Shown piece by piece: positions 25,546-35,100 of a stretch of DNA of 61,878 nt (the first letter of the stretch is position 1; each line of letters starts with the position of its first letter). Below the pieces are notes generated by a model. That model worked only from the letters and a program-made list of their open reading frames with translations. It was not told the origin of the DNA and searched no databases. Origin of the DNA: an uncultured Clostridium sp. (lineage in GTDB: Bacteria; Bacillota; Clostridia; TANB77; CAG-508); assembly GCA_900555615.1 (NCBI GenBank), contig USMB01000004.1:1-61878 (forward strand), given 5' to 3'. A program made the translations under genes and the position numbers.

Positions 25546-25625
25546 TTAAAATATAAATTTAATGATAAATATGATATAATAAAAGAAATTTATTATAATT
25601 TAATGATTTAAGGAGGATTAAGAAG

Positions 25626-26123
25626 ATGAATTATCCGATTTTTGAATATAAAGAATTTGCTTCTTGCAATTTTTTAGGAGGAAACACTAATAGTTTTGAA
25701 ATAAAAATACAGGAAAATGGAACGATTGAATATAAAGAATCTGATTTTAATGACAATACTTTAGAATTTAAATTTTATCAATTAAGTAAAGATGGTGTAG
25801 AAAAAATAAAAAAATCTATTGAGAATAATTGTGAAATATTTGATATAAATAGTAGATTAAATAATGGTTCTTTAGATGGATGTGGTAATGAGTTTTGGTT
25901 TGCTAATAAAAAAAGAAATAGACAGATACTTGCTTGGAATATAGACGATTCTATAGATGATGGTCATAAAGTAAGAGAAGAATATCTAAAAGAATATGGA
26001 GAAAATTTAAAGCAAGAAAGAATAGTGCTAAAATTATTTTTTGAGATATGCGATATTTTAAAAGAAGAAAAATTTGAATTAAGTTTATACAAATTTAAAA
26101 CTGATAATAAAAGTAAATATTAA
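25626..26123 (+). CDS. Hypothetical protein
   Basis: A 165-aa soluble acidic protein with no motif I recognise; contains a tryptophan/asparagine-rich centre (GCGNEFWFANKKRNRQ). AAGGAGG site upstream. It stands alone between two terminators and is convergent with the XRE regulator, so it is likely independent cargo. Confidence 0.65.
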   Translation: MNYPIFEYKEFASCNFLGGNTNSFEIKIQENGTIEYKESDFNDNTLEFKFYQLSKDGVEKIKKSIENNCEIFDINSRLNNGSLDGCGNEFWFANKKRNRQILAWNIDDSIDDGHKVREEYLKEYGENLKQERIVLKLFFEICDILKEEKFELSLYKFKTDNKSKY

Positions 26124-26135
26124 AATAGTAGATAA

Positions 26136-26175
26136 AAAAGATGTATATTAGTTAAATATATAATATACATCTTTT
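26136..26175. terminator. Bidirectional terminator between convergent genes
   Basis: Perfect 14-bp stem AAAAGATGTATATT with AATATACATCTTTT, A-rich on one side and T-rich on the other, so it works for both the gene ending at 26123 and the regulator ending at 26174. Confidence 0.85.
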
Positions 26176-26434
26176 ATAGTTCAGGCTTTTTTCTCCATTC
26201 ATTTGCTTCAGCTTCGTCAAATCTTTTATCCGAAAAGAATTCTGACAATTTGATTCCTAAAGCATCACAAATATATAATAAATTTTCTAATCGAATAGTT
26301 CTGTTTTTTCTAGTTAAAAACATTGCTATAGTAGAGCTATAAATTCCAGTTAATTTTGAAAGTTGATTTGAATTTATATTTTTTTCTTTCATTAATTCCT
26401 TGATTTTTAAAGCTACTAAATCTGAAAAATCCAT
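26174..26434 (-). CDS. XRE-family transcriptional repressor
   Basis: An 86-aa protein with a Cro/C1-type HTH (NQLSKLTGIYSSTIAMFLTRK, then LLYICDALGIKLSEFF). ATG 26434 lies 8 bases from AAAGGAG; the upstream TTG overlaps that site. It is divergent from the gene at 26569, and palindromic sites in the shared promoter region are its likely operators. Its target set may include the cargo control genes nearby. Confidence 0.85.
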   Translation of the reverse strand: MDFSDLVALKIKELMKEKNINSNQLSKLTGIYSSTIAMFLTRKNRTIRLENLLYICDALGIKLSEFFSDKRFDEAEANEWRKKPEL

Positions 26435-26484
26435 AATATTGGCTCCTTTCAAAATAATTTTAGCAAAATATAATTCAAAACCTA

Positions 26485-26544
26485 CTCACTAAAATGAGTA
26501 AAATACTAAAAAGTATTCATTTTAATGAGCAGATATGTTATAAT
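26485..26544 (+). promoter_or_regulatory. Promoter and candidate XRE operators
   Basis: Promoter TTCATT (26516-26521), 17-bp spacer, TATAAT (26539-26544). Two related palindromic sites flank or overlap it: CTCACTAAAATGAG (26485-26498) and TTCATTTTAATGAG (26516-26529, the same site on the other strand). Confidence 0.6.
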
Positions 26545-26568
26545 AGAAGAAGGAGGAGTAAAAGTAAT

Positions 26569-26868
26569 ATGAGAAGAAATAATCAAGATTATTCAATAAC
26601 TGAAGAAAAATATGAAATTATAAAGAAACATATTGAAAAAATAGATAAAATAAAAAATGATTTACAAAAGCATATAAACTTTGAAATTCCTGAATATATT
26701 ATTCATGACATTGCTGAAAATGAAGAATTTAATCATATTTGTTTAATAATAAATGTTGCTATTGTTAATAATAGATTATCTAGTGAAAATGGTAAGTATT
26801 TAAAAGAAAAAATAAAAAGTCTATGCGACATTCAAAATGATTATGATAGAGTTTGTTGGAATATTTAA
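26569..26868 (+). CDS. Hypothetical helical protein, divergent from XRE repressor
   Basis: A 99-aa charged helical protein. ATG 26569 has a strong AAGGAGGAG site; the open frame extends upstream into the promoter without a start signal. No family recognised. Being repressed by the neighbouring regulator would make it an inducible or dose-controlled factor, which is inference. Confidence 0.65.
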   Translation: MRRNNQDYSITEEKYEIIKKHIEKIDKIKNDLQKHINFEIPEYIIHDIAENEEFNHICLIINVAIVNNRLSSENGKYLKEKIKSLCDIQNDYDRVCWNI

Positions 26869-26886
26869 GTATATCTTGTAAAAGGT

Positions 26887-26915
26887 TTGGATTTATAAAA
26901 GCACTCTTATATAAT
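26887..26915 (+). promoter_or_regulatory. Promoter with GGTTTGG motif (copy 5)
   Basis: TTGGAT (26887-26892), 17-bp spacer, TATAAT (26910-26915), preceded by AAAAGG. It shows that the following gene begins at ATG 26937 and not at the upstream in-frame codons. Confidence 0.7.
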
Positions 26916-26936
26916 TTTATATGGGAGGTGAGAAAG

Positions 26937-27167
26937 ATGGCAGATCTAGAAAACTATCAAAAAATAGAGAGGACTACTTTAACAACCGAAGAAACAGCAA
27001 AATATTTAGGAGTTTCATATTGGCTAGTAGGTCAAATGGTTAGAAAAAACGAAATTCCACACTTTAGAGTAGGTGGAAGGATATTGTTCAGGAAAAAGAG
27101 CATTGATGACTATATGGAACAACAAGAAAAAATTGCATTTGATAAGCTATATGCAAGTAAAAAGTAG
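26937..27167 (+). CDS. Excisionase-family HTH protein
   Basis: A 76-aa MerR/excisionase-type winged HTH: LTTEETAKYLGVSYWLVGQMVRKNEIPHFRVGGRILF. It is closely similar to the protein at 45855 on the second element. Position beside the restriction locus and away from the integrase suggests a regulator, although a recombination-directionality role is possible. Strong GGGAGGTG site. Confidence 0.8.
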   Translation: MADLENYQKIERTTLTTEETAKYLGVSYWLVGQMVRKNEIPHFRVGGRILFRKKSIDDYMEQQEKIAFDKLYASKK

Positions 27168-27253
27168 TCAGATATATCTAAATGAATGGGGACTCATTTA
27201 GGTATATATTTATTATTGTGAAAAGTAATTTTGTGAAATTAGAAAAAAGAGTA

Positions 27254-27288
27254 ATGCCAGTATGATTTTGTACTGGTAATTTTTTAGT
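27254..27288 (+). terminator. Terminator upstream of the type I restriction operon
   Basis: CCAGTA (27257-27262) with TACTGG (27271-27276), then TAATTTTTT. A second long A/T hairpin (ATATATCTAAATGA with TCATTTAGGTATATAT) lies just before it at about 27173-27212. Confidence 0.7.
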
Positions 27289-27305
27289 AAATTTCTGTGT
27301 AATTA

Positions 27306-27341
27306 TTGAGAAAAAAGTCGTTATATGATATAAAATATAAT
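27306..27341 (+). promoter_or_regulatory. hsd operon promoter
   Basis: TTGAGA (27306-27311), 17-bp spacer, TATAAA (27329-27334), with a second TATAAT at 27336. The block TTGAGAAAAAA...GATATAAAATATAATAGA is nearly repeated upstream of the methyltransferase gene at 54911. Confidence 0.65.
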
Positions 27342-27371
27342 AGAATTATTATAAGCTGTTAGGGGGCTAAA

Positions 27372-28829
27372 ATGGATACAGAATTAAGAAATAAAATAGA
27401 CAGAATATGGGAATATTTTTGGACAGGTGGAATTACTAATCCTTTATCTGTTATAGAGCAAATAACATACCTTTTATTTATAAAAGGATTGGATGATATA
27501 GAAATTAGAAATGAAAAAGATGATGTTTTTTTAGGAATTACAAGTAATAGAATTTTTGATAGTGAACATCAAAATTGTAGATGGAGTATATTTAAAGATT
27601 ATGAAGCAGGAAAAATGTTTAAAAATATGCAAGACAATGTTTTTCCATTTATTAAGCAATTAGGAAATACAAAAGGTTCTAATTATGCAAAATATATGCA
27701 AGATGCTTTATTTTTAGTTCCGACACCACTCATGTTACAAAAAGTAGTTACAGGTATTGATGGATTACCAATGAAGGACAGAGATACAAAAGGAGATGTT
27801 TATGAGTATTTACTTTCTAAATTATCTACAGCAGGAACTAATGGTCAATTTAGAACACCAAGACACATTATAAGAATGATGGTAGAACTAATGAAACCTA
27901 CAGCACAAGACATTATAGTTGACCCTGCTTGTGGTAGTGCAGGATTTTTAGTTGAAGCAGGAGAATACTTAAGAGAGAATCATAAAGAAATATTTAATGA
28001 TAAAGAAGAAAAAGAACATTTTAATAATACAATGTTTTATGGATTTGATATTGATACAACTATGTTGAGAATAAGTGCAATGAACTTAATGCAACATGGA
28101 ATTGAAAATCCTAATATTGAATATAAAAATTCTATTGGTGATGATAATGAAGATAAAAATAAATTTACCTTAATATTGGCAAATCCACCATTTAAAGGTT
28201 CAGTTGATTTAGAAACAATATCAAAAGACTTATTAGGAATAACTAATAAATCTAAAAAAACAGAATTGCTATTTTTAGCACTATTTTTAAAGATATTAAA
28301 AACAGGAGGAAGAGTAGCTTCAATAGTTCCTGATGGAGTTCTATTTGGTAGTTCTAATCAGCATAAAGCTATAAGAAAAGAAATAATAGAAAATCATAAA
28401 TTAGAGGCAATTATTTCAATGCCTAGTGGAGTATTTAAACCTTATGCAGGAGTTTCTACAGCAATTATGATTTTTACAAAAACAGGACAAGGTGGAACTG
28501 ACAAAGTATGGTTTTATGATATGACAGCAGATGGATTTAGTTTAGATGATCAAAGACAACCAATAAAAGAAAATGATATACCTGATATAATTAAAAGATT
28601 TAATAACAGAGATTCTGAAGAAGAGCAAAATAGAGCAAGAACAGAAAAATCTTTCTTTGTTCCTAAGGAAGAAATAATAGAAAATGATTACGATTTATCA
28701 ATTAACAAATATAAAGAAATAATTATAGAAAAAAAGGAATATGAAAATCCTAAAGTTATTTTAAAACGAGTTATTGATATGGAAAATGAAATCCAACAAA
28801 AATTAAAAGAGTTGGAGGACATATTATGA
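27372..28829 (+). CDS. hsdM: Type I restriction-modification methyltransferase subunit HsdM
   Basis: A 485-aa protein with the N-terminal helical domain of HsdM, motif I DPACGSAGFLVEA and motif IV LANPPFKGS (NPPF), the signature of N6-adenine methylation. GRVASIVPDGVLFG follows. It forms the methylase core with HsdS and, with HsdR, the restriction complex. First gene of an operon on ICE 1; it overlaps the first hsdS gene by 4 bases. Confidence 0.95.
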   Translation: MDTELRNKIDRIWEYFWTGGITNPLSVIEQITYLLFIKGLDDIEIRNEKDDVFLGITSNRIFDSEHQNCRWSIFKDYEAGKMFKNMQDNVFPFIKQLGNTKGSNYAKYMQDALFLVPTPLMLQKVVTGIDGLPMKDRDTKGDVYEYLLSKLSTAGTNGQFRTPRHIIRMMVELMKPTAQDIIVDPACGSAGFLVEAGEYLRENHKEIFNDKEEKEHFNNTMFYGFDIDTTMLRISAMNLMQHGIENPNIEYKNSIGDDNEDKNKFTLILANPPFKGSVDLETISKDLLGITNKSKKTELLFLALFLKILKTGGRVASIVPDGVLFGSSNQHKAIRKEIIENHKLEAIISMPSGVFKPYAGVSTAIMIFTKTGQGGTDKVWFYDMTADGFSLDDQRQPIKENDIPDIIKRFNNRDSEEEQNRARTEKSFFVPKEEIIENDYDLSINKYKEIIIEKKEYENPKVILKRVIDMENEIQQKLKELEDIL

Positions 28830-29431
28830 GTGAAAAAATTAAGTTGGGGGAATTAGGTAAAGTAGTTTCAGGAAGTACCCCAAAAACTAATATAAAAGAC
28901 TATTGGAATGGAGAAATCCTATGGATAACTCCTGCTGAGATACAAGAAGATGACTATTATATAGCAGATACACAAAGAAAAATAACGAATTTAGCAGTTG
29001 AGAAAACTAATTTAAAATTATTACCCAAAGGAACTGTTTTATTATCAAGCAGAGCACCAATAGGAAAAGTTGCAATTTGTGATAATGATATGTATTGCAA
29101 TCAAGGTTTTAAAAATATAATTTGCTCAGATAGATTAGAAAATAGGTATGTTTATTATTTTTTGAAATACAATGTTGAATATATCAAGTCATTAGGTAGG
29201 GGAGCAACATTTAAAGAAATTTCTAAAGGAATAGTGGAAAATTTAGAAATTCCATATATAGAGAAAAAAGAGCAAATTGAAATTGCTAATAAATTAGATA
29301 AAATTACAGAAATATTAAAGATAAAAAAACAGCAAATTAAGCAGTTTGATGAAATCATCAAATCTCAGTTTGTCAATATAATACATTTTTTGAAATTTAA
29401 TATTTCAGGAGGTGTATTATGGAATATTTAA
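28826..29431 (+). CDS. hsdS: Half-size HsdS specificity protein (one target recognition domain)
   Basis: A 201-aa protein with one TRD (IKLGELGKVVSGSTPKTN to LEIPYIEKKEQIEIANKLDK) and a following coiled-coil ending EIIKSQFVN. A complete HsdS normally has two TRDs. The 15-bp AAATCTCAGTTTGTC at 29360 marks where related alleles continue into a second TRD; here the frame stops soon after, and the next hsdS starts inside its end. Two half-HsdS proteins can pair in some type I systems, so it may be functional. Confidence 0.8.
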   Translation: MSEKIKLGELGKVVSGSTPKTNIKDYWNGEILWITPAEIQEDDYYIADTQRKITNLAVEKTNLKLLPKGTVLLSSRAPIGKVAICDNDMYCNQGFKNIICSDRLENRYVYYFLKYNVEYIKSLGRGATFKEISKGIVENLEIPYIEKKEQIEIANKLDKITEILKIKKQQIKQFDEIIKSQFVNIIHFLKFNISGGVLWNI

Positions 29432-30471
29432 CATTAAAAGATATTGCATTAATAAATATGGGACAATCGCCTGACTCAAAGACATATAATGAAGAAAAAG
29501 AGGGAATACCATTTTATCAAGGAAAAAGTGATTTTGGAAAAATAAATCCTATACCAAGAGTTTGGTGTTCATATCCAATTAAGATAGCAGAAAAAGATGA
29601 TATACTTATTTCTGTTAGAGCACCAATAGGAGATACTAATATTGCAACAGAAAAATGCTGTATAGGTAGAGGATTAGCATCTATAAGACCATTAAATGAA
29701 AATGTTAATAAAAAATATTTATATTACCTACTTAACAGCAAATATAAAGAATTAAATAAATTTGGAACGGGAAGTACATTTAAAGCCATTACAAAAGAAA
29801 ATCTATGTAATTTAAAATGTGCAGAAATTCCTGATATAAAAGAACAAATAGAAGTTGTAAAAAAACTGGATAATGTGAGTCAGATTATAGAAATAAAAAA
29901 GAAACAACTAGAAGAACTAAGTATTATAATAAAATCTCAGTTTGTCGAGATGTTTGAAAATAAAAATTATGAAAAGCTAAGTGGTAAAGAATTATTTTCA
30001 TTTTCAAGTGGAAAATTTTTAGAAGCTAGTAAAAGACTAGAAAATGGAGTTCCTGTGTATGGTGGAAATGGAGTTGCATGGTATACAGATGAACCATTAA
30101 TTGATTTTAATACTATTGTAATTGGAAGAGTTGGAGCTTATTGTGGAAATGTAAAATTAATTAAAGAACCTGTATGGATAACAGATAATGCCATATTTAT
30201 TAAACAATTTAAAAAAGATGTATATAACATAGATTTTTTATATTATATGATGGAATTGGTAGATTTTTCACGATTCGCACAATTTTCGGGACAACCCAAA
30301 ATTACACAAAAACCATTAGAAGAATTCAATTATGTAGTACCACCAATAGAAGAACAAATAAAATTTTCAAATATAGTCAAACAAATCGATAAACAGAAAT
30401 TTGAAATTGAAAATAGCTTAAAAGAAATGCAAGAACTTTATGAAGCTTTGATGGAAAGATACTTTGGATAA
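29419..30471 (+). CDS. hsdS: Two-domain HsdS specificity subunit
   Basis: A 350-aa protein with two TRDs separated by a helical spacer containing IIKSQFVEMFE (about residues 170-180), a full-length but compact HsdS. TRD 1 reads MGQSPDSKTYN; TRD 2 contains ENGVPVYGGNG and QFSGQPKITQ. The second TRD is bounded by a 25-bp repeat (29932) and a 26-bp repeat (30381) that also bound the spare cassette at 31497, so this is the switchable allele. Overlaps the previous gene by 13 bases. Confidence 0.88.
   Translation: MEYLTLKDIALINMGQSPDSKTYNEEKEGIPFYQGKSDFGKINPIPRVWCSYPIKIAEKDDILISVRAPIGDTNIATEKCCIGRGLASIRPLNENVNKKYLYYLLNSKYKELNKFGTGSTFKAITKENLCNLKCAEIPDIKEQIEVVKKLDNVSQIIEIKKKQLEELSIIIKSQFVEMFENKNYEKLSGKELFSFSSGKFLEASKRLENGVPVYGGNGVAWYTDEPLIDFNTIVIGRVGAYCGNVKLIKEPVWITDNAIFIKQFKKDVYNIDFLYYMMELVDFSRFAQFSGQPKITQKPLEEFNYVVPPIEEQIKFSNIVKQIDKQKFEIENSLKEMQELYEALMERYFG
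29932..29956 (+). repeat. 25-bp hsdS recombination repeat, copy in the active gene
   Basis: Identical to 31497-31521 and partly (15 bp) to 29360-29374, all in the same orientation. It encodes KSQFVEMF at the junction between spacer helix and second TRD, a natural crossover point for TRD exchange. Confidence 0.85.
30381..30406 (+). repeat. 26-bp hsdS recombination repeat, distal copy 1
   Basis: Begins ACAAATCGATAAACAG and is identical to 32033-32058. It closes the TRD 2 cassette on its 3' side. Direct orientation. Confidence 0.85.
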
Positions 30472-30477
30472 ACCGTG

Positions 30478-30508
30478 TTATAATATACTTAGAAGGAGTG
30501 TATTATAA
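30478..30508 (+). promoter_or_regulatory. Promoter/hairpin guarding the recombinase start codon
   Basis: TTATAATATAC (30478-30488) pairs with GTGTATTATAA (30498-30508), 11 bp with one G-U, with the AGAAGGAG ribosome site in the loop and the ATG at the base. The upstream arm is also the -10 box (TATAAT 30479-30484, extended by TG), so only readthrough transcripts carry the full hairpin. Confidence 0.6.
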
Positions 30509-31491
30509 TGAAAAATGAAGTGATTAAAGAAATTGAACAAAAGATGGCAAAAATTTTAAATAATGAACAAAAGGAAAAACTAAAAGAAGTATTATTATAT
30601 ATATTCTATGATATAGAAGTTACAAAGAAAAAAGATACTTTAAATGAAGATACAACAGATTATGCACAATTGTTTATTTCTGCTAAGAGGATTGAAGGAT
30701 GTTCTGAAAGAACCTTAAATTATTATAAAAGTACAATAGATAATATGATAATTGATACAAATAAAAAGATAAATTGTATTGAAACAGAAGATTTAAGAAA
30801 ATATTTAGCTGAATACCAATCTAAAAATAATTGTAGTAAAGTTACAATAGATAATGTAAGAAGAATTTTATCAAGTTTTTTTGCTTGGTTAGAAGATGAA
30901 GATTATATAATAAAGAGTCCTGTTAGGAGAATTCATAAAGTAAAGGCAATACAAACAGTCAAAGAGACCTACACAGATGAAGAGCTTGAAGAAATGAGAG
31001 ATGCTTGTAATGAAATACGAGATTTGGCAATGATAGATTTCCTTTCATCAACAGGAGTTAGAGTTGGAGAATTAGTTAAATTAGATATTGCTGATGTGAA
31101 CTTTCAAGAACGAGCTTGTGTTGTGCTAGGAAAAGGAGCAAAAGAAAGAGAAGTTTATTTTGATGCAAGAACTAAAATACATTTACAAAATTATTTGAAT
31201 ACAAGGACAGATAATAATCCAGCATTATTTGTAAGCTTACTAAAACCATTTAATAGATTAAAAATAAGTGGAGTGGAAATAAGATTAAGAGAGCTCGGAA
31301 AGAAAACTAATATAAAAAGAGTTCATCCGCATAAATTTAGAAGATCAATGGCAACGAGAGCTATAGATAAGGGAATGCCAATAGAACAAGTGCAAGTATT
31401 ATTAGGGCATAGAAAAGTAGACACAACATTGCAATATGCAATGGTAAATCAAAATAATGTTAAAAATTCTCATAAGAAATATATTTGCTAG
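30508..31491 (+). CDS. Tyrosine recombinase within the hsd locus (specificity switch)
   Basis: A 327-aa XerC/D-type recombinase with an N-terminal SAM-like domain (about 45-140) and a catalytic domain with Arg in STGVRVGEL, HKFRR, and GHRKVDTTLQY for the last His and nucleophile Tyr. Recombinases inside type I loci exchange hsdS TRDs; here repeats bracket the active and spare TRDs. Translation seems guarded by the hairpin at 30478. Its 3' end overlaps the spare cassette. Confidence 0.9.
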   Translation: MKNEVIKEIEQKMAKILNNEQKEKLKEVLLYIFYDIEVTKKKDTLNEDTTDYAQLFISAKRIEGCSERTLNYYKSTIDNMIIDTNKKINCIETEDLRKYLAEYQSKNNCSKVTIDNVRRILSSFFAWLEDEDYIIKSPVRRIHKVKAIQTVKETYTDEELEEMRDACNEIRDLAMIDFLSSTGVRVGELVKLDIADVNFQERACVVLGKGAKEREVYFDARTKIHLQNYLNTRTDNNPALFVSLLKPFNRLKISGVEIRLRELGKKTNIKRVHPHKFRRSMATRAIDKGMPIEQVQVLLGHRKVDTTLQYAMVNQNNVKNSHKKYIC

Positions 31492-31496
31492 ATTTC

Positions 31497-31521
31497 AAAT
31501 CTCAGTTTGTCGAGATGTTTG
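31497..31521 (+). repeat. 25-bp hsdS recombination repeat, copy in the spare cassette
   Basis: Identical to 29932-29956 in the same orientation; begins 5 bases after the recombinase stop codon. Confidence 0.85.
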
Positions 31522-32032
31522 GCAGTGTGGAATTAAATGATAAAAAGTTTGAAGAACAAGAAATGAGCTGTATATCAGATATAAGTTCAAGTAAAAGAAT
31601 ATATGCAAATGAATATCAAGAAATTGGAATTCCATTCTATCGAAGTAAGGAAATAATAGAATTAGGACATAATAAAAAGCCTTCAATCGAATTATTTATT
31701 TCAAAAAGTAGATATGAAGAAATAAAAGATAAATACGGAATTCCTAAAAAGGGAGATATACTTATTACAGCAGTTGGAACAATAGGAGAAACTTGGATTG
31801 TAGATACAGATGAACCATTTTACTATAAAGATGGAAATGTATTACAAATTAGATTAAATACAGATATTTCACAAATATATTTTAAATATGTGCTAGATAC
31901 ATTGATTTCTATTTTTAAAAATAAAAATGTTTCAGGTAGTGCATATTCAGCTTTAACTATAGAAAAATTTAAAAAAATGAAAATAATTTTGCCACCAATA
32001 GAGCTACAAGACAAATTTGCAGAGATAGTTAG

Positions 32033-32058
32033 ACAAATCGATAAACAGAAATTTGAAA
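32033..32058 (+). repeat. 26-bp hsdS recombination repeat, distal copy 2
   Basis: Identical to 30381-30406; closes the spare cassette 70 bases before hsdR. Confidence 0.85.
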
Positions 32059-32127
32059 GTGTGATTAAAGCAGAAAAAGAAATAGAAAAAATACAAAATA
32101 ACATATATTATAAATGGGGGAGATAAT

Positions 32128-35100
32128 ATGTCAAATTTTGATTTTATATTAAAAAATGAAATATTTAAGACATTTGCAGAGGCATCAGTCGAGGCTGAAA
32201 AAAGCATAGCTGTAACTAATGTGTCTTGTACGATTATGTGTAGGAGAGCATTAGAATTAGCGGTTAAATGGTTATATGCAAATGATAGAGAATTAACAAT
32301 GCCATATCAGAATAATTTATCTTCCTTAGTTTATGACATTAACTTTAAGAATATGATTGATGAAAATATTTTTAAAGAAATTACATATATTATTAAATTA
32401 GGAAATTTCTCAGTGCATAGTAATAAAAAAGTTACTAGGGATGAAGCTGTAATATGTTTAAAATACTTGTTTGATTTTATGAATTGGATTTCATATTGTT
32501 ACGATTCAAATTATGAAGAAGTAATATTTAATGAAGATATATTAGCAAGTTTAAGCAGTGAAAACTTAAATAAGGAAGAAAGAGAAGAATTAGAAAATAA
32601 ATTATATGAAAAAGATACAGAACTTGAAAAAACATTAAAAGAAAATGAAGAATTAAGAAAAATACTTACAGAAGAAAGAACAAAAAAGAAAGAATCATAC
32701 AATTTCAAAGTTGATGATATTAGCGAATTTGAAACAAGAAAAAGATTTATTGATTTAGATCTAGAAATTGCAGGATGGGAGTTTGGTAAAAATATAGTTG
32801 AGGAATTAGAAGTAAGTAATATGACTCCAACACAAGACAAAGGATTTGTTGATTATGTTTTGTTTGGAGAAAATGGAAAACCTTTAGCTGTAGTTGAGGC
32901 AAAAAGGACAAGTAAAGATGCTAAATATGGTCAACAACAAGCTAAACTATATGCAGATTGCATAGAAAGAGAATATGCTCAAAGACCTGTTATTTACTAT
33001 ACGAATGGTAAAGAAATTTATATGTGGGATGATCGTGATTATCCTGAAAGAAAAGTAGCAGGATTTTATACACAAAAAGAGCTACAATTGTTGATAAATA
33101 GAAGAAAATCAAAAGAAAATTTAGAGCATATATTCATCGATGATAAAATAACGAATAGACCATATCAATTAGAGGCTATAAAAAATGTTTGTGAATCTTT
33201 TGAACAAAAACATAGGAAAGCTTTGCTTGTTATGGCTACAGGAACAGGAAAAACAAGAACGGCAATATCTATTGTTGATGTTTTGACAGGAAAAAATTGG
33301 GCACAAAATGTTTTATTTTTAGCAGATAGAACAGAACTAGTAAAACAAGCAGAAAAAAACTTTAAGAAGCTATTACCTGATATGTCTTGTTGCAATCTAT
33401 TATCTTCAAAAGATGGAGATCCTGAAGAAAGTAGAATTATATTTTCTACATACCAAACAATGATAAATTGTATAGACACAGTAAAATCTAAAAGTGGAAA
33501 CAAACTATTTACACCAGGACATTTTGATTTAATTATAATAGATGAGGCACATAGAAGTATATATAAAAAATATCAAGCTATATTTGATTATTTTGATGGA
33601 TTATTAGTTGGATTGACAGCTACACCAAGAAATGATGTAGATAAAAATACATATAAATTTTTTGAGTTGGAGAATAATGTACCTACTTTTGTTTATGAAT
33701 ATGATGAGGCAGTAAAGCAAGGATATTTAGTAAACTATCATACAATAAAAACAAATACAGAATTCCTTGATAGGGGAATTAAATATAGCGATCTAAAAGA
33801 AGAAGATAAAGAAGAATATGAGAATTTATTTGAAGATGAAGAAATTGTGCCTGAAGAAATAAGTTCTTCAGCAATAAATTCGTGGCTATTTAACAGAGAT
33901 ACAATAAAATTAGTATTAGAAACATTGATGGAAAAAGGACTAAAGGTAGCAGGTGGAGATAAATTAGGAAAAACGATTATCTTTGCTAGAAATCACAAAC
34001 ATGCAGAAGAAATAGTTAAAGTATTTGATTCTCTATATCCTAAATATAACGGAGAATTCGCAAGAGTCATTGATAACCAAGTAAATTTTGCAACCACAGT
34101 AATAGAAACATTTGAAGTACCTGAAAAACTACCTCAAATTGCTGTTTCTGTAGATATGCTTGATACAGGTATTGATGTCCCTGAAGTATTGAATTTAGTG
34201 TTCTTTAAGCCCGTAAAATCTAAAATTAAGTTTTGGCAAATGATAGGTAGAGGAACAAGACTTTGCAAAGATTTATTTGGAGAAGGGCTAGACAAGCAAC
34301 AATTTTATATATTTGATTGTTGTAGAAATTTTGAATTTTTTGAGGAAAATGAAAGAGGAATTGAAGGTTTATCAACACAATCTCTAACAGAGAAAATCTA
34401 TGGATTAAAATTAGATTTAATTGTAGAACTTGAAAGTATGGAATATCAATCCAAAGATAATTATAAAAAATATAGAGATGAATTAATAGATGAATTTATA
34501 AATAGAATAAATGGCTTAAATAGAGAAAGTTTTATTGTAAGAAATAAAATGGTATATATAGATAAATACTCTAATAGGGATAAGTGGCAACACATTGATA
34601 ATATTGCATATACCGAGATAAAGGAAAATCTAATAACAGTATTCCTTAGCGAGGATAGTGATGAATATGCAAAAAGATTTGATAATTTAGTATATGGAGT
34701 TCAAGTAGGAAGAATTAAATTTAAAAATATAAATAGGCAAGTTATGCTTATTACAGAGTTGATGAGAGATTTAAGAAAGTTAGGTACAATACCACAAATA
34801 GTAGATAAGAAAGAACTTATTGAAAAGGCATCAGATGTTGAGTATTGGGAAAGAGCAAGTTTCTTTGAAGTTGAAAAAGTTAGAAATGAATTAAGAGAAT
34901 TAATTAAGTTTATTGATAATCCACCAAGAAAAATTTGGAGTATTGATATTGAGGATACTTTAACTGTTGAAGAAGAATCTGAACCATATATTTTAACACC
35001 TACAGGCGATTATTCAAATTATAAGAGAAAAGTTACAAAGTTCTTAAATGGTAATTTAGATAACTTAATTATATATAAAATTAAACATAATCAAAAATTA

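Larger units (their letters stand above)
31485..32126 (+). pseudogene. hsdS: Spare hsdS target-recognition cassette (probably silent)
   Basis: The frame encodes about 210 aa beginning FKSQFVEMFGS and containing one TRD and the distal helix. It lacks the first TRD and has no ribosome site; its only start would be a TTG inside the recombinase stop region. It is bounded by the same 25-bp (31497) and 26-bp (32033) repeats as TRD 2 of the active gene, so it looks like a donor sequence for specificity switching. It ends 1 base before hsdR. Confidence 0.8.
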
